A DNA stretch of 29,472 nucleotides from contig LKUH01000272.1 in the NCBI GenBank assembly GCA_001412425.1, forward strand, positions 1 to 29,472. The letters are read 5' to 3'. Origin of the DNA: Candidatus Cloacimonas sp. SDB. Lineage in GTDB: Bacteria > Cloacimonadota > Cloacimonadia > Cloacimonadales > TCS61. Within the stretch, counting starts at the first letter, position 1. Every line of letters begins with the position of its first letter. Positions 17,250-24,665 of this stretch are shown piece after piece. The notes beneath the pieces are model-generated. The model saw only the letters and a list, made by a program, of their open reading frames with translations, was not told where the DNA came from and did not search any database. A program made the translations under genes and the position numbers.

Positions 17250-19808
17250 CTACTCATTATTCGTTGAAAGAAGATCTATATAGATGTTTATTTCACTTGT
17301 GTCCTGGTAAGCTTTCAGAGAATTCAGTAACAAAATCCCTCTCTCCGGCTGATTGGAATCTAGAGCAGCTCGGTAAATAAGCTGGATCAAGTCTTTATTA
17401 TGACGATTATAATAAACAGCTTTTTCAAGTGAATTGAAGCCTTTATCAGTCTGATCATTTCTTATATAATGAAAAGAAGCTTCTAAATACAACTGGGAAA
17501 GTGAATTATAAAATCTGCTTTTATTTTCTAAAAATTCCATCCCTTTTTCAATATATCGAATAGCATGATCAAAATCTCCCTGTGAATGATAGAATTGAGA
17601 TGCCCGCATGAACGCTGCTCCATAATTATTAAGCAGTCTGGTCATGTTTCTGTCTTTGTAAATACTGTCATCAAACACACCTTCATAGGTATAAACTGAA
17701 TCAATGTTCGTTGCCAGCCTGTCCAGATTATACTGATTCTTACCTGATGTACTAACTACGCGGTCAACCATTCCTTCGTTCCTCAGATGATTGTCAAATC
17801 CCACCACATCCGGAACCGTAACAGCAAAATAGATCGGTCTTTTGCCGTAATTATCTTTCACTATCTGCAATACTGCCAGATCTTTGATGTAAAGAATGTC
17901 TCCCTGCTGGAAATTTATCTTGAAACTATCTTCAGGTGTAACTCCCTTAATGGTGAGAGACATATCTTTGGGAATCTGTCGAGGATAAAGAACCGAGTTG
18001 GGATTGGTCTGACACTGTTCGATATGTGCATCAGGTATATTGAATTCTACACCTTCTTTATCTCTCAATTGCTTAATGTACCAGGGTGTATTCAACAGAC
18101 TCAGATTCGCTACCGATACATCAAGCCTTATTCCGCTGCATTGTTCATTTTTATACTCCAATGCTCCCTCTATCAGCTCAATAGTTTCTGCCGTGGGTGT
18201 AACATCGTCAGGATCGGAAGGTTGTAAAAATTCCTCCGCCTTGGGATCAAATATAGCCTGCGCGTACCAGACCGGGAAAGTATCATTGTCTCCATTAGTG
18301 AATATTATGGCATTTTCTTCTACACTGTTTAAAATATTCTGACCATAACCCAGGGCGATATACTCGCGTGATCTATCATGGATAAAATACTGCGAAGCCA
18401 GGTTAAAAAATGGTAATCCTAATAAGATTAAGCCAATGAGCAGACCGGCTATTTTTGTTTTCTTATAAATGAAACTGAATAAACCGATTGAACCTATAGC
18501 CATCCATACAGTCCAGAAATTATATGCTGTAACAAAAAAGTAATCTCTTTCCCGCACCTCAGCATCAGACAGATTCATCACAAAAACCATGGCCAGTGAA
18601 GCCATCAGGAAAAAAGCGGCAAAATAAGCGAAAGAATGTTTATTTTTCTTGTAATGATAATAAGCTCCACCAAAACCAAGCAAAGTTATCAGTAGATTGG
18701 AAATGGTCTGAATAACCTGCTGGGGAATCTTCAACCACTGGGATAATATCTCTGCATTAAAGAATTGCCAGCTGAAATAGGTGAGAAATTGTTCCTTCAT
18801 CTGATAGATAAAAGATGCTCTTCTTACGAACATACTGGTTGTGCCATATTGTCTTCTGAGAATATAATCCGTAAATAGCTGCAAATTGTGGGGATGCCCC
18901 TCGTTTATGAAAGGCCGGGTTGCGGAACGGGCAAACAGGAAGAAATGTGTGCTTAATCCGATGAAAATAAATAGCAACGCCAGCAGCCAGGCTTTAGTTG
19001 ATACTTTATCGCGCAAATGAAAATAGAGAATGAACATCATGCCGGCTGCTACAAGATATTTGGATAGATCGGGAATATGAATATTTTTACCTATCTGATT
19101 GAAAATTATGTACACAAACAATAAAATGAAAAAGTAAATGGAAAAACGACTCCAGAACCTGGAGGATTTTAAATTATTTCTTAAAAATGGATAAATAACT
19201 ACAAATAAAACTGCCGGAGCAACCTGCAGTGAAGTTTGATGAATTCCGAAACCCAGAAAAAATACATAAATTATTAGCAGTAATAAATTCTGATGCGATA
19301 GATCATCGGATTTTTCCAGCCAGATAAAAGTTAACCAGACGATTAAATTAATTGTGAATGCCAGACCGGAATAAACTTCCGCTTCAATGGCATTATGCCA
19401 GTAGGTGAAAGAAAATGCTGTGAAAATGGCTGCAATTATTCCACCGGCAAAAGCTAAATATTCTTCTTTGGAAGAATTCAGGAACATGGAAATAATTTTT
19501 ACCGTGAAGAAATAAGTGAACATAACTGCAAAAGCGGAAAAAACACTGGAAAGAAAATTAATCACCTGAGCATGGGGCAGACCGAAACTGAAGATCGCCG
19601 CAAATCTTCCCAGCAGAATATAAAAAGGATTTCCCGGAGGATGAGGTACACCCAGTATGCTGCTGCAGGCTATATACTCTCCAGCATCCCAGAAAGAGAG
19701 TGATCGGGCAAAAGTTAAATAATAAATTATCAGTGTGAACAGAAAAACAAGCAGACCAATGATAAGATTATGCTTCTTATTGACTATCGGCTGGGGTTTA
19801 TAATTCAT
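17250..19808 (-). CDS. DUF2723 (TMEM260-like) membrane glycosyltransferase with C-terminal TPRs
   Basis: A polytopic membrane protein of 852 residues. The N-terminal DUF2723 domain starts after a first membrane helix (about 13-33): SLSFWDAGEYI has the acidic Asp41-x-x-Glu44 pair expected in the first extracytoplasmic loop of GT-C glycosyltransferases, and GVPHPPGNPFY (53-63) is a DUF2723 hallmark. About ten further helices run to roughly residue 490. The C-terminal half is soluble and extracytoplasmic, ending in TPR-like helices (about 725-850). Eukaryotic TMEM260 is a protein O-mannosyltransferase, and DUF2723 proteins are common in Bacteroidetes relatives. The inferred role is lipid-linked sugar transfer to exported proteins; donor and acceptor are unknown. 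A strong CAGGAGC site precedes the start. It heads the operon that continues into uvrA. Confidence 0.88.
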   Translation of the reverse strand: MNYKPQPIVNKKHNLIIGLLVFLFTLIIYYLTFARSLSFWDAGEYIACSSILGVPHPPGNPFYILLGRFAAIFSFGLPHAQVINFLSSVFSAFAVMFTYFFTVKIISMFLNSSKEEYLAFAGGIIAAIFTAFSFTYWHNAIEAEVYSGLAFTINLIVWLTFIWLEKSDDLSHQNLLLLIIYVFFLGFGIHQTSLQVAPAVLFVVIYPFLRNNLKSSRFWSRFSIYFFILLFVYIIFNQIGKNIHIPDLSKYLVAAGMMFILYFHLRDKVSTKAWLLALLFIFIGLSTHFFLFARSATRPFINEGHPHNLQLFTDYILRRQYGTTSMFVRRASFIYQMKEQFLTYFSWQFFNAEILSQWLKIPQQVIQTISNLLITLLGFGGAYYHYKKNKHSFAYFAAFFLMASLAMVFVMNLSDAEVRERDYFFVTAYNFWTVWMAIGSIGLFSFIYKKTKIAGLLIGLILLGLPFFNLASQYFIHDRSREYIALGYGQNILNSVEENAIIFTNGDNDTFPVWYAQAIFDPKAEEFLQPSDPDDVTPTAETIELIEGALEYKNEQCSGIRLDVSVANLSLLNTPWYIKQLRDKEGVEFNIPDAHIEQCQTNPNSVLYPRQIPKDMSLTIKGVTPEDSFKINFQQGDILYIKDLAVLQIVKDNYGKRPIYFAVTVPDVVGFDNHLRNEGMVDRVVSTSGKNQYNLDRLATNIDSVYTYEGVFDDSIYKDRNMTRLLNNYGAAFMRASQFYHSQGDFDHAIRYIEKGMEFLENKSRFYNSLSQLYLEASFHYIRNDQTDKGFNSLEKAVYYNRHNKDLIQLIYRAALDSNQPERGILLLNSLKAYQDTSEINIYIDLLSTNNE

Positions 19809-19858
19809 AAACAGCTCCTGAATTTTTCTAATTTTGAAATCAATTACAATAAAAAAAT

Positions 19859-19882
19859 TAAATTGCGGCTTATAAAGTCAAG
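19859..19882 (-). promoter_or_regulatory. candidate promoter for the DUF2723-uvrA run
   Basis: On the minus strand CTTGACTTTATA (19882-19871) has a -35-like TTGACT, followed after 15 bases by TAATTT, a weak -10. It lies about 65 bp upstream of the ATG, just downstream of the clpX terminator. The same CTTGACTTTAT 11-mer occurs upstream of the TPR gene at 24592-24602, which is the main support. Confidence 0.3.
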
Positions 19883-19900
19883 CAGAAAAGAGGATTAATA

Positions 19901-19940
19901 GATAAGAAAAATACCTGAAAGAAAAATTCCTCCAGGTATT
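19901..19940 (-). terminator. rho-independent terminator after clpX
   Basis: Read on the minus strand, AATACCTG (19940-19933) and CAGGTATT (19917-19910) form an 8-bp stem around a 15-base loop, followed by TTTTTCTTAT. It starts 5 bp after the clpX stop and separates the proteostasis block from the DUF2723 run. Confidence 0.7.
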
Positions 19941-19945
19941 ATAAT

Positions 19946-21181
19946 TTATGCTGTCTGATCTTTGTCTTTGGATTTATAAACAAAGACCGGTTCTGCTTTA
20001 TTTAATACGACATCACGGGTTATGTTACATTGCTTTATATTATCTTTATCCGGAAGATCATACATAATGCTGTTCATGAATTTTTCCATGATGGATCTTA
20101 ATCCTCGCGCTCCAATTTTCTGCTGAATGGCTGTTTTAGCAATTTCCTTTAAGGAATCAGTGGAGTATTTCAAAACAACATCTTCAATTTCGAAAAGTTT
20201 CTGGTATTGTTTGCAGATGGCATTTTTGGGTTTGGTCAGAATATCTATCAGCGCTTCTTCATCCAGTTCATGGAGGGTAGAATAAACAGGTACCCTGCCA
20301 ACCAGTTCCGGAATAATGCCGTATTTGATCAGATCATCTGGTATAACCTGACTGAAAAGATTATGCTGATCAATTTTGTTGTAGGTAATATCAGAATCAA
20401 AACCGACTGAACGCTTTTTCAATCTCTTGTTAATAATCTTTTCCAAACCAAAAAAAGCACCTCCGGAAATGAATAGAATATTCTTAGTATCGATCTCGAT
20501 AAAATCCTGATGCGGATGTTTTCTACCGCCTTTGGGCGGAACATTTACCTTTGCCCCTTCCAGTATTTTCAACAAAGCCTGCTGAACACCTTCACCGGAA
20601 ACATCACGGGTGATGGAAGGAGTTTCAGATTTCCGAGCTATTTTATCCAGCTCATCAATATAGATGATTCCTTTTTCAGCTTTCTCAATATCATAATCTG
20701 CATTCTGAATCAATTTCACCAGAATATTTTCAACATCTTCACCGACATAACCCGCTTCCGTTAAAGTAGTTGCATCGGCAATTGCAAAAGGAACTTTCAA
20801 TAATTTAGCCAACGTTTGAGCTATCAAAGTTTTTCCCGATCCGGTAGGTCCCATCATTAAAATATTACTTTTCTCGATTTCAATTTCATCATTCTGCTTT
20901 TGTTTGAAAATTCTTTTATAATGATTATATACCGCTACCGAAATTATCTTTTTTGCTTGTTCCTGACCGATAACGTAAAGATTCAACTGCTGATGGATTT
21001 CTCTGGGAGTAGGTAATACAAAATTGTCCAGTTCAGCTTTTTTATGATCGGCTTCCAGAATTGTGGAACACATGGATATGCATTCATCACAGATATTGCC
21101 ATTTATTCCTTTGATCAGATATTTAGTTTCATCTTCAGTTCTACCACAAAAGGAGCAATAATTTATTTCATGATTATCCAC
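19946..21181 (-). CDS. clpX: ATP-dependent Clp protease ATP-binding subunit ClpX
   Basis: AAA+ unfoldase that feeds substrates into ClpP. The N-terminal zinc-binding domain has Cys9, Cys12, Cys31 and Cys34, for substrates and adaptors. Walker A is GPTGSGKT at 111-118 and Walker B IIYIDELD at 172-179. The pore-1 loop GYVG (144-147) and sensor regions are present. The ClpP-docking loop reads VGF (259-261), a normal variant of IGF/LGF, so docking to ClpP is expected. Length 411 is close to E. coli (424). The start is GTG: it has AGGAGA five bases upstream and lies inside the clpP 3' end (8 bp overlap), giving translational coupling. A hairpin terminator follows. Confidence 0.97.
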   Translation of the reverse strand: MDNHEINYCSFCGRTEDETKYLIKGINGNICDECISMCSTILEADHKKAELDNFVLPTPREIHQQLNLYVIGQEQAKKIISVAVYNHYKRIFKQKQNDEIEIEKSNILMMGPTGSGKTLIAQTLAKLLKVPFAIADATTLTEAGYVGEDVENILVKLIQNADYDIEKAEKGIIYIDELDKIARKSETPSITRDVSGEGVQQALLKILEGAKVNVPPKGGRKHPHQDFIEIDTKNILFISGGAFFGLEKIINKRLKKRSVGFDSDITYNKIDQHNLFSQVIPDDLIKYGIIPELVGRVPVYSTLHELDEEALIDILTKPKNAICKQYQKLFEIEDVVLKYSTDSLKEIAKTAIQQKIGARGLRSIMEKFMNSIMYDLPDKDNIKQCNITRDVVLNKAEPVFVYKSKDKDQTA

Positions 21182-21776
21182 TGATCTCTCCTGTTTTTCT
21201 GGTAACTATAACTTCATCAATAATACCATAATCCTTTGACTCTTCTGCACTCATGAAGAAATTTCTATCCGTGTCTTTCTGCAGTTTTTTTAAAGGCTGT
21301 TTTGTATGTTTATGAAGTATTTCATTCAGTGTATTTTTTAATAATAAGATCTCTTTAGTATGAATCTCAATATCAGAAGCCTGCCCCCTTACTCCACCCA
21401 TTGGCTGATGGATCATAATTCTGCTGTTGGGAAGAGCAAATCTCTTCTGCGGTGCTCCTGCTGCCAGCAGGAATGCTCCCATACTGGAAGCCTGACCAAT
21501 GCATATAGTACTGACATCGGGTCTGATATATTGCATGGTATCGTAAATTGCCATTCCGGAAGATACGGCTCCTCCCGGGCTGTTAATGTACATATAAATA
21601 TCTTTTTCCGGGTCTTCAGCTTCCAGATGCAGAAGCTGAGCTATAATCACATTGGCAATATTATCATCAACAACTGATCCTAAAAATATTATCCTGTCTT
21701 TCAGTAATCTGGAATAGATATCATAGGCTCTTTCGCTTTTTCCTTCCTGTTCTACAACTATTGGAACATATGGCAT
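21174..21776 (-). CDS. clpP: ATP-dependent Clp protease proteolytic subunit ClpP, Asn in third triad position
   Basis: Tetradecameric serine peptidase that degrades substrates unfolded by ClpX. The 200-residue protein aligns over its length with E. coli ClpP: DIYSRLLKDRIIFLG, then YINSPGG (oxyanion region 63-69), catalytic Ser98 in QASSMGAF and His123 in MIHQPMGG. The third triad residue, Asp in the usual DT(D/E)RD motif, is Asn172 here: the sequence reads DTDRNFFMSAEE, codon AAT at 21261-21263. Listeria ClpP1 is known to carry Asn at the same position and is poorly active alone. There is no second clpP in the window. The N-terminus lacks a clear propeptide. GAGGGAG precedes the ATG. Followed by overlapping clpX and preceded by tig, the common bacterial order tig-clpP-clpX. 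Confidence 0.96.
   Translation of the reverse strand: MPYVPIVVEQEGKSERAYDIYSRLLKDRIIFLGSVVDDNIANVIIAQLLHLEAEDPEKDIYMYINSPGGAVSSGMAIYDTMQYIRPDVSTICIGQASSMGAFLLAAGAPQKRFALPNSRIMIHQPMGGVRGQASDIEIHTKEILLLKNTLNEILHKHTKQPLKKLQKDTDRNFFMSAEESKDYGIIDEVIVTRKTGEISG
21187..21192 (-). promoter_or_regulatory. Shine-Dalgarno deciding the clpX GTG start
   Basis: AGGAGA on the minus strand, five bases before GTG at 21181, sits inside the last codons of clpP. It fixes the start at a GTG rather than a later ATG. Confidence 0.8.
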
Positions 21777-21854
21777 TATTTCTCCCTCTTCATTTTCTCT
21801 CTTATTAATTTAGTCTCAAATACCCGGGATGCAAGCTAATTTACAAAAATCCTG

Positions 21855-23138
21855 TCACTTAACTTTCTCTTCTTTGAGATCATTTTCTTGGGGATAAGGT
21901 ACAAAATTTGAGCTATTTTCGATGAGATCAAGCAATTTTCTTTCTGCAATAGCATATTTAAAATCTTCGCTGTTTATCTGTTTTTTGTACATTTTCTTGT
22001 ATTTCTCAAGTTCCATGTCCATATTAGCAGCGGCTTTATTAATTGTCGCTTCAATATCATCATCTGTAATTTCAATATTTTCAATTTTCTTTAACTCTTC
22101 CAGAATGTAATGGCTCTTCATATTAAATTCTGCGATTTTTTCGTAATAAGCAATTATCTGATCCATACTTATCTTATAAGCATCTGCATAGGGTTTAGCA
22201 AGATTCTCAGCATATTTTCTGATCAAAGTGGAAGGCAGTTCAAAAGGATTTTCTTCAATTAATCTGGAAAGAATGGCATCTTTCAGGCGATTTTTATTTT
22301 CTGTCTTAATCTTTACCTTAAGATCTTCTTCAACTTTATTTTTCATACTTTCAAAAGAATCATATTCCAGATCTTTGGCAAATTCATCATTAAGTTCGGG
22401 AAGCTCGGCTCTTTTAATGGTGTTAATTTTTACAAGAAAGTTTTTATTTTTAATATCACCGGTAAAATCTTCTTCTTCTGTTTCCTGCTCTGGAGTGAAT
22501 AGTTTTGTTTTAACTTCATCATTAACTTTTTTACCCGTGAGATTTTTATCGAAATCAGCAGAATATTGATTGTTGCCCAGAATTATTTCCCTTTCAATAC
22601 TTTTAGGTATTTCTCCGTTTTCATCCTTCAGGAAATTTATGGTTAGAGAAAGTTTATCTCCTTTTTCGGCAGTTTCAGCATCAATTTCTACAGCCATTTT
22701 TTTACGGAAATCTTCCAGCGTCTCAAGCACCATTTCCTTCTTGAACTTCAGTTCCTCAAAAGGAATCTCCAAATCTTTATATTTTTCAACTTTTATTTCA
22801 GGCATTATTTCAAATTTAAAGGTCGCTTCCAGTTCTTTGCCTTTTTCCCATTTAACATCTGTAGCTTCTCCCTGATTGACTGGATTGATGTTTTCTTGGT
22901 CAAGGGCTGCTTTGTAATATTCTCCCAGTTTCTGATTATAAAATTCCTCTTTAATATAGTCAGCATAATTTCTCTCAATCATGGAAAGAGGAGATTTTCC
23001 TTTTCTGAATCCAGGAATTGAAATATGATTTCTAACTCTATTTAAAATTCCGTTATAATCTTTGGTTGCGACTTCAGGTTCGACAATTAGCTTCATCTCT
23101 TTTTCTACCTGGCTGATATCTCTGATCTCTATTTTCAC
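21855..23138 (-). CDS. tig: trigger factor, ribosome-associated chaperone and prolyl isomerase
   Basis: First chaperone to meet nascent chains at the ribosome exit tunnel. The ribosome-docking signature GFRKGKSP is at residues 43-50. A PPIase/FKBP-like domain follows (about 150-235; EKGDKLSLTINF, then a glycine-containing VNDEVKTKL segment), and a long helical C-terminal chaperone domain runs to residue 427 (E. coli 432). The start is GTG at 23138 with AGGAGT four bases upstream; the next in-frame ATG would remove conserved N-terminal residues. It lies only 20 bp downstream of tRNA-Leu on the same strand and 78 bp upstream of clpP. Order tig-clpP-clpX is conserved in many bacteria. Confidence 0.96.
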   Translation of the reverse strand: MKIEIRDISQVEKEMKLIVEPEVATKDYNGILNRVRNHISIPGFRKGKSPLSMIERNYADYIKEEFYNQKLGEYYKAALDQENINPVNQGEATDVKWEKGKELEATFKFEIMPEIKVEKYKDLEIPFEELKFKKEMVLETLEDFRKKMAVEIDAETAEKGDKLSLTINFLKDENGEIPKSIEREIILGNNQYSADFDKNLTGKKVNDEVKTKLFTPEQETEEEDFTGDIKNKNFLVKINTIKRAELPELNDEFAKDLEYDSFESMKNKVEEDLKVKIKTENKNRLKDAILSRLIEENPFELPSTLIRKYAENLAKPYADAYKISMDQIIAYYEKIAEFNMKSHYILEELKKIENIEITDDDIEATINKAAANMDMELEKYKKMYKKQINSEDFKYAIAERKLLDLIENSSNFVPYPQENDLKEEKVK

Positions 23139-23142
23139 TATG

Positions 23143-23148
23143 ACTCCT
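23143..23148 (-). promoter_or_regulatory. Shine-Dalgarno deciding the tig GTG start
   Basis: AGGAGT on the minus strand, four bases before GTG at 23138, in the 20-base gap between the encoded CCA end of tRNA-Leu and trigger factor. It supports GTG initiation. Confidence 0.8.
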
Positions 23149-23158
23149 AAAAAGTAAA

Positions 23159-23245
23159 TGGTGCGAAAGAGGGGATTTGAACCCCTACAGGATTGCTCCC
23201 ACTGGATTCTAAGTCCAGCGCGTCTACCAGTTCCGCCACTTTCGC
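23159..23245 (-). tRNA. tRNA-Leu, anticodon UAG (CTA codon)
   Basis: An 87-base class II tRNA read on the minus strand. Acceptor stem GCGAAAG pairs with CTTTCGC, followed by discriminator A and an encoded CCA. The D-arm has TGGTAGACGCG typical of leucine tRNAs. Anticodon stem CTGGA/TCCAG encloses loop CTTAGAA, giving anticodon TAG. A long variable arm (about 14 bases) precedes the T-arm AGGGG-TTCAAAT-CCCCT. Only 7 bp separate it from the stop of the upstream TPR gene and 20 bp from the trigger factor start, so it probably lies within a longer transcript. Confidence 0.97.
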
Positions 23246-23252
23246 AACGTGA

Positions 23253-24539
23253 CTATTCCATTTCGATTAAAATTTTCTCATATTTCTTCATTAGTTCTGT
23301 GTTATCAATATTTTTTGCCGACTGATAGATCAGCTGGGCTGCTTCTTTTGACTTATTATCTGTATCAAACCATTTTTGAGCATAGATAATAACTTCGTCG
23401 TATTTTTTTTTCTGAAAGAGATTGTAGCTGATAAAACTGAGATAATTGATATTACCAGGATCCAGCTCTATAGCCATTTTTAAGTAATTTATTGAATCAT
23501 CTTTTCTGTCAATCTTGGAAGCGATATTACTGGCATACAGGATTGCATCTAAATTTTCAGGATCAATTTCCACCACTTTCTCAAAAGCTTTGAAAGCCTC
23601 TTCATGATTCTCCAGTTTCTCGTAAGTTATTCCCATATTGAAATAACTGTCGGGATTTTCCGGATTAGCTTCTGCAGCAGATTGGAACCATTTTAAAGCT
23701 TCATCATAATTCCCGGAATTATAATAATGGTTGGCGATCTGCTGTCTTACCAATTCATCCTCAGGATCCAATTCAGCTACTTTGATCAAATAATTTAATG
23801 ATTCTTCTTCATCCTGTTTAACATTGTAAGCATATGAGAGCATTTTTATTGTCTTAATACTGTCAGGAGCAAAGTCATAAAGTTTTTTGAAATCCGCGAT
23901 GGTATCATCCAGCAGATTATCAAAAGGAGCAGATATTTCTTCAATATTCACAGGATCTTCGGCTACAGTTTCTACATTTATTGTATCAACCATTACTTTT
24001 TGTAAAAGATCATTAATCGCAGAGATATTATCAGGATCGGTAAGATCCATGTTTTGAGGATTTAAGGAATAAAAATCATTGGCAATAGTGAATTTGTATT
24101 GGGCATTAACAAATAATTGGGTCCAGCAGCTGGTATTTAATTTTACCAGGAATTCTCTATCTTCCAGGTAGGAATCAATTTCTTTGTTAATTTTCTTTTC
24201 TTTTTTAGGATTTTCGGAAATTTCTTTTTCTAATACCTCGATTTCTTTATCAATAGCAGCAATTGCATTCTGATAATATTCACTGGCTTTGTAATAGTCT
24301 TTTTTGAAATCATAATAAATCCCAGCTATCTTCTTTAAAGATTCAATATGATAAGGATTTTCATTTACTACTTCAAAATAAAGCGGGAGTGCTTTCTCGA
24401 TCCTTTCCCCGCCTAAATGCATGTTTGCTGATCTGAGATTTTTCTTACCTTCAGATGTAAGATCCTGATATTCCTCAGCTGCAATAAAACTGGCAGAAAA
24501 GACTATCAGTGCTAACAGACTTAATCTAAAATATCTCAT
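23253..24539 (-). CDS. secreted/periplasmic tetratricopeptide repeat protein
   Basis: A 428-residue exported TPR protein of unknown specific function. Residues 1-21 form a signal peptide (hydrophobic core ending ASFIAAE), with no lipobox cysteine. The N-terminal part has TPR-like helices (GGERIEKALPLYFEVVNENP, from about residue 43), then a lysine/glutamate-rich probable coiled coil (about 93-130). The C-terminal third holds at least four clear 34-residue TPR units, such as YNSGNYDEALKWFQSAAEANP and YEKLENHEEAFKAFEKVVEIDP-type repeats. TPRs serve as protein-protein scaffolds, so a role in envelope assembly is possible but unproven. A strong AGGAGG site precedes the ATG. It follows sppA after 126 bp and precedes tRNA-Leu and tig. 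Confidence 0.85.
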   Translation of the reverse strand: MRYFRLSLLALIVFSASFIAAEEYQDLTSEGKKNLRSANMHLGGERIEKALPLYFEVVNENPYHIESLKKIAGIYYDFKKDYYKASEYYQNAIAAIDKEIEVLEKEISENPKKEKKINKEIDSYLEDREFLVKLNTSCWTQLFVNAQYKFTIANDFYSLNPQNMDLTDPDNISAINDLLQKVMVDTINVETVAEDPVNIEEISAPFDNLLDDTIADFKKLYDFAPDSIKTIKMLSYAYNVKQDEEESLNYLIKVAELDPEDELVRQQIANHYYNSGNYDEALKWFQSAAEANPENPDSYFNMGITYEKLENHEEAFKAFEKVVEIDPENLDAILYASNIASKIDRKDDSINYLKMAIELDPGNINYLSFISYNLFQKKKYDEVIIYAQKWFDTDNKSKEAAQLIYQSAKNIDNTELMKKYEKILIEME

Positions 24540-24591
24540 TTTTCCTCCTGATTAAATATACGTTCAACTGTGCAAAATTTTTTGTGCTGCA

Positions 24592-24602
24592 ATAAAGTCA
24601 AG
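24592..24602 (-). promoter_or_regulatory. candidate -35 region upstream of the TPR/tRNA-Leu/tig genes
   Basis: CTTGACTTTAT on the minus strand, about 53 bp upstream of the TPR gene ATG, in the 126 bp gap after sppA. It is identical over 11 bases to the box at 19872-19882. No good -10 hexamer is seen downstream, so the call is tentative. I find no terminator in this gap. Confidence 0.27.
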
Positions 24603-24665
24603 TATTTTTTAAACAGCTATCCTTTTATAATAAAGATAATTAAATGGATTGAAAATACAAAATTA

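Noticed and set aside
21842..21857. A sigma-54 -24/-12-like element (minus strand TGACAG, 5 bases, TTGTA) before clpP
   Set aside because: Both invariant dinucleotides, GG at -24 and GC at -12, are altered (GA and GT), and it begins at the tig stop codon. It would be attractive given the NtrX-like regulator but does not meet the minimum consensus.
24553..24592. GTGCAAAATTTTTTGTGC-like near-symmetry upstream of the TPR gene, considered as an operator or sigma-54 site
   Set aside because: The halves are not true inverted repeats, and the GCAA to GTGC spacing is 8 instead of the 5 needed for sigma-54.
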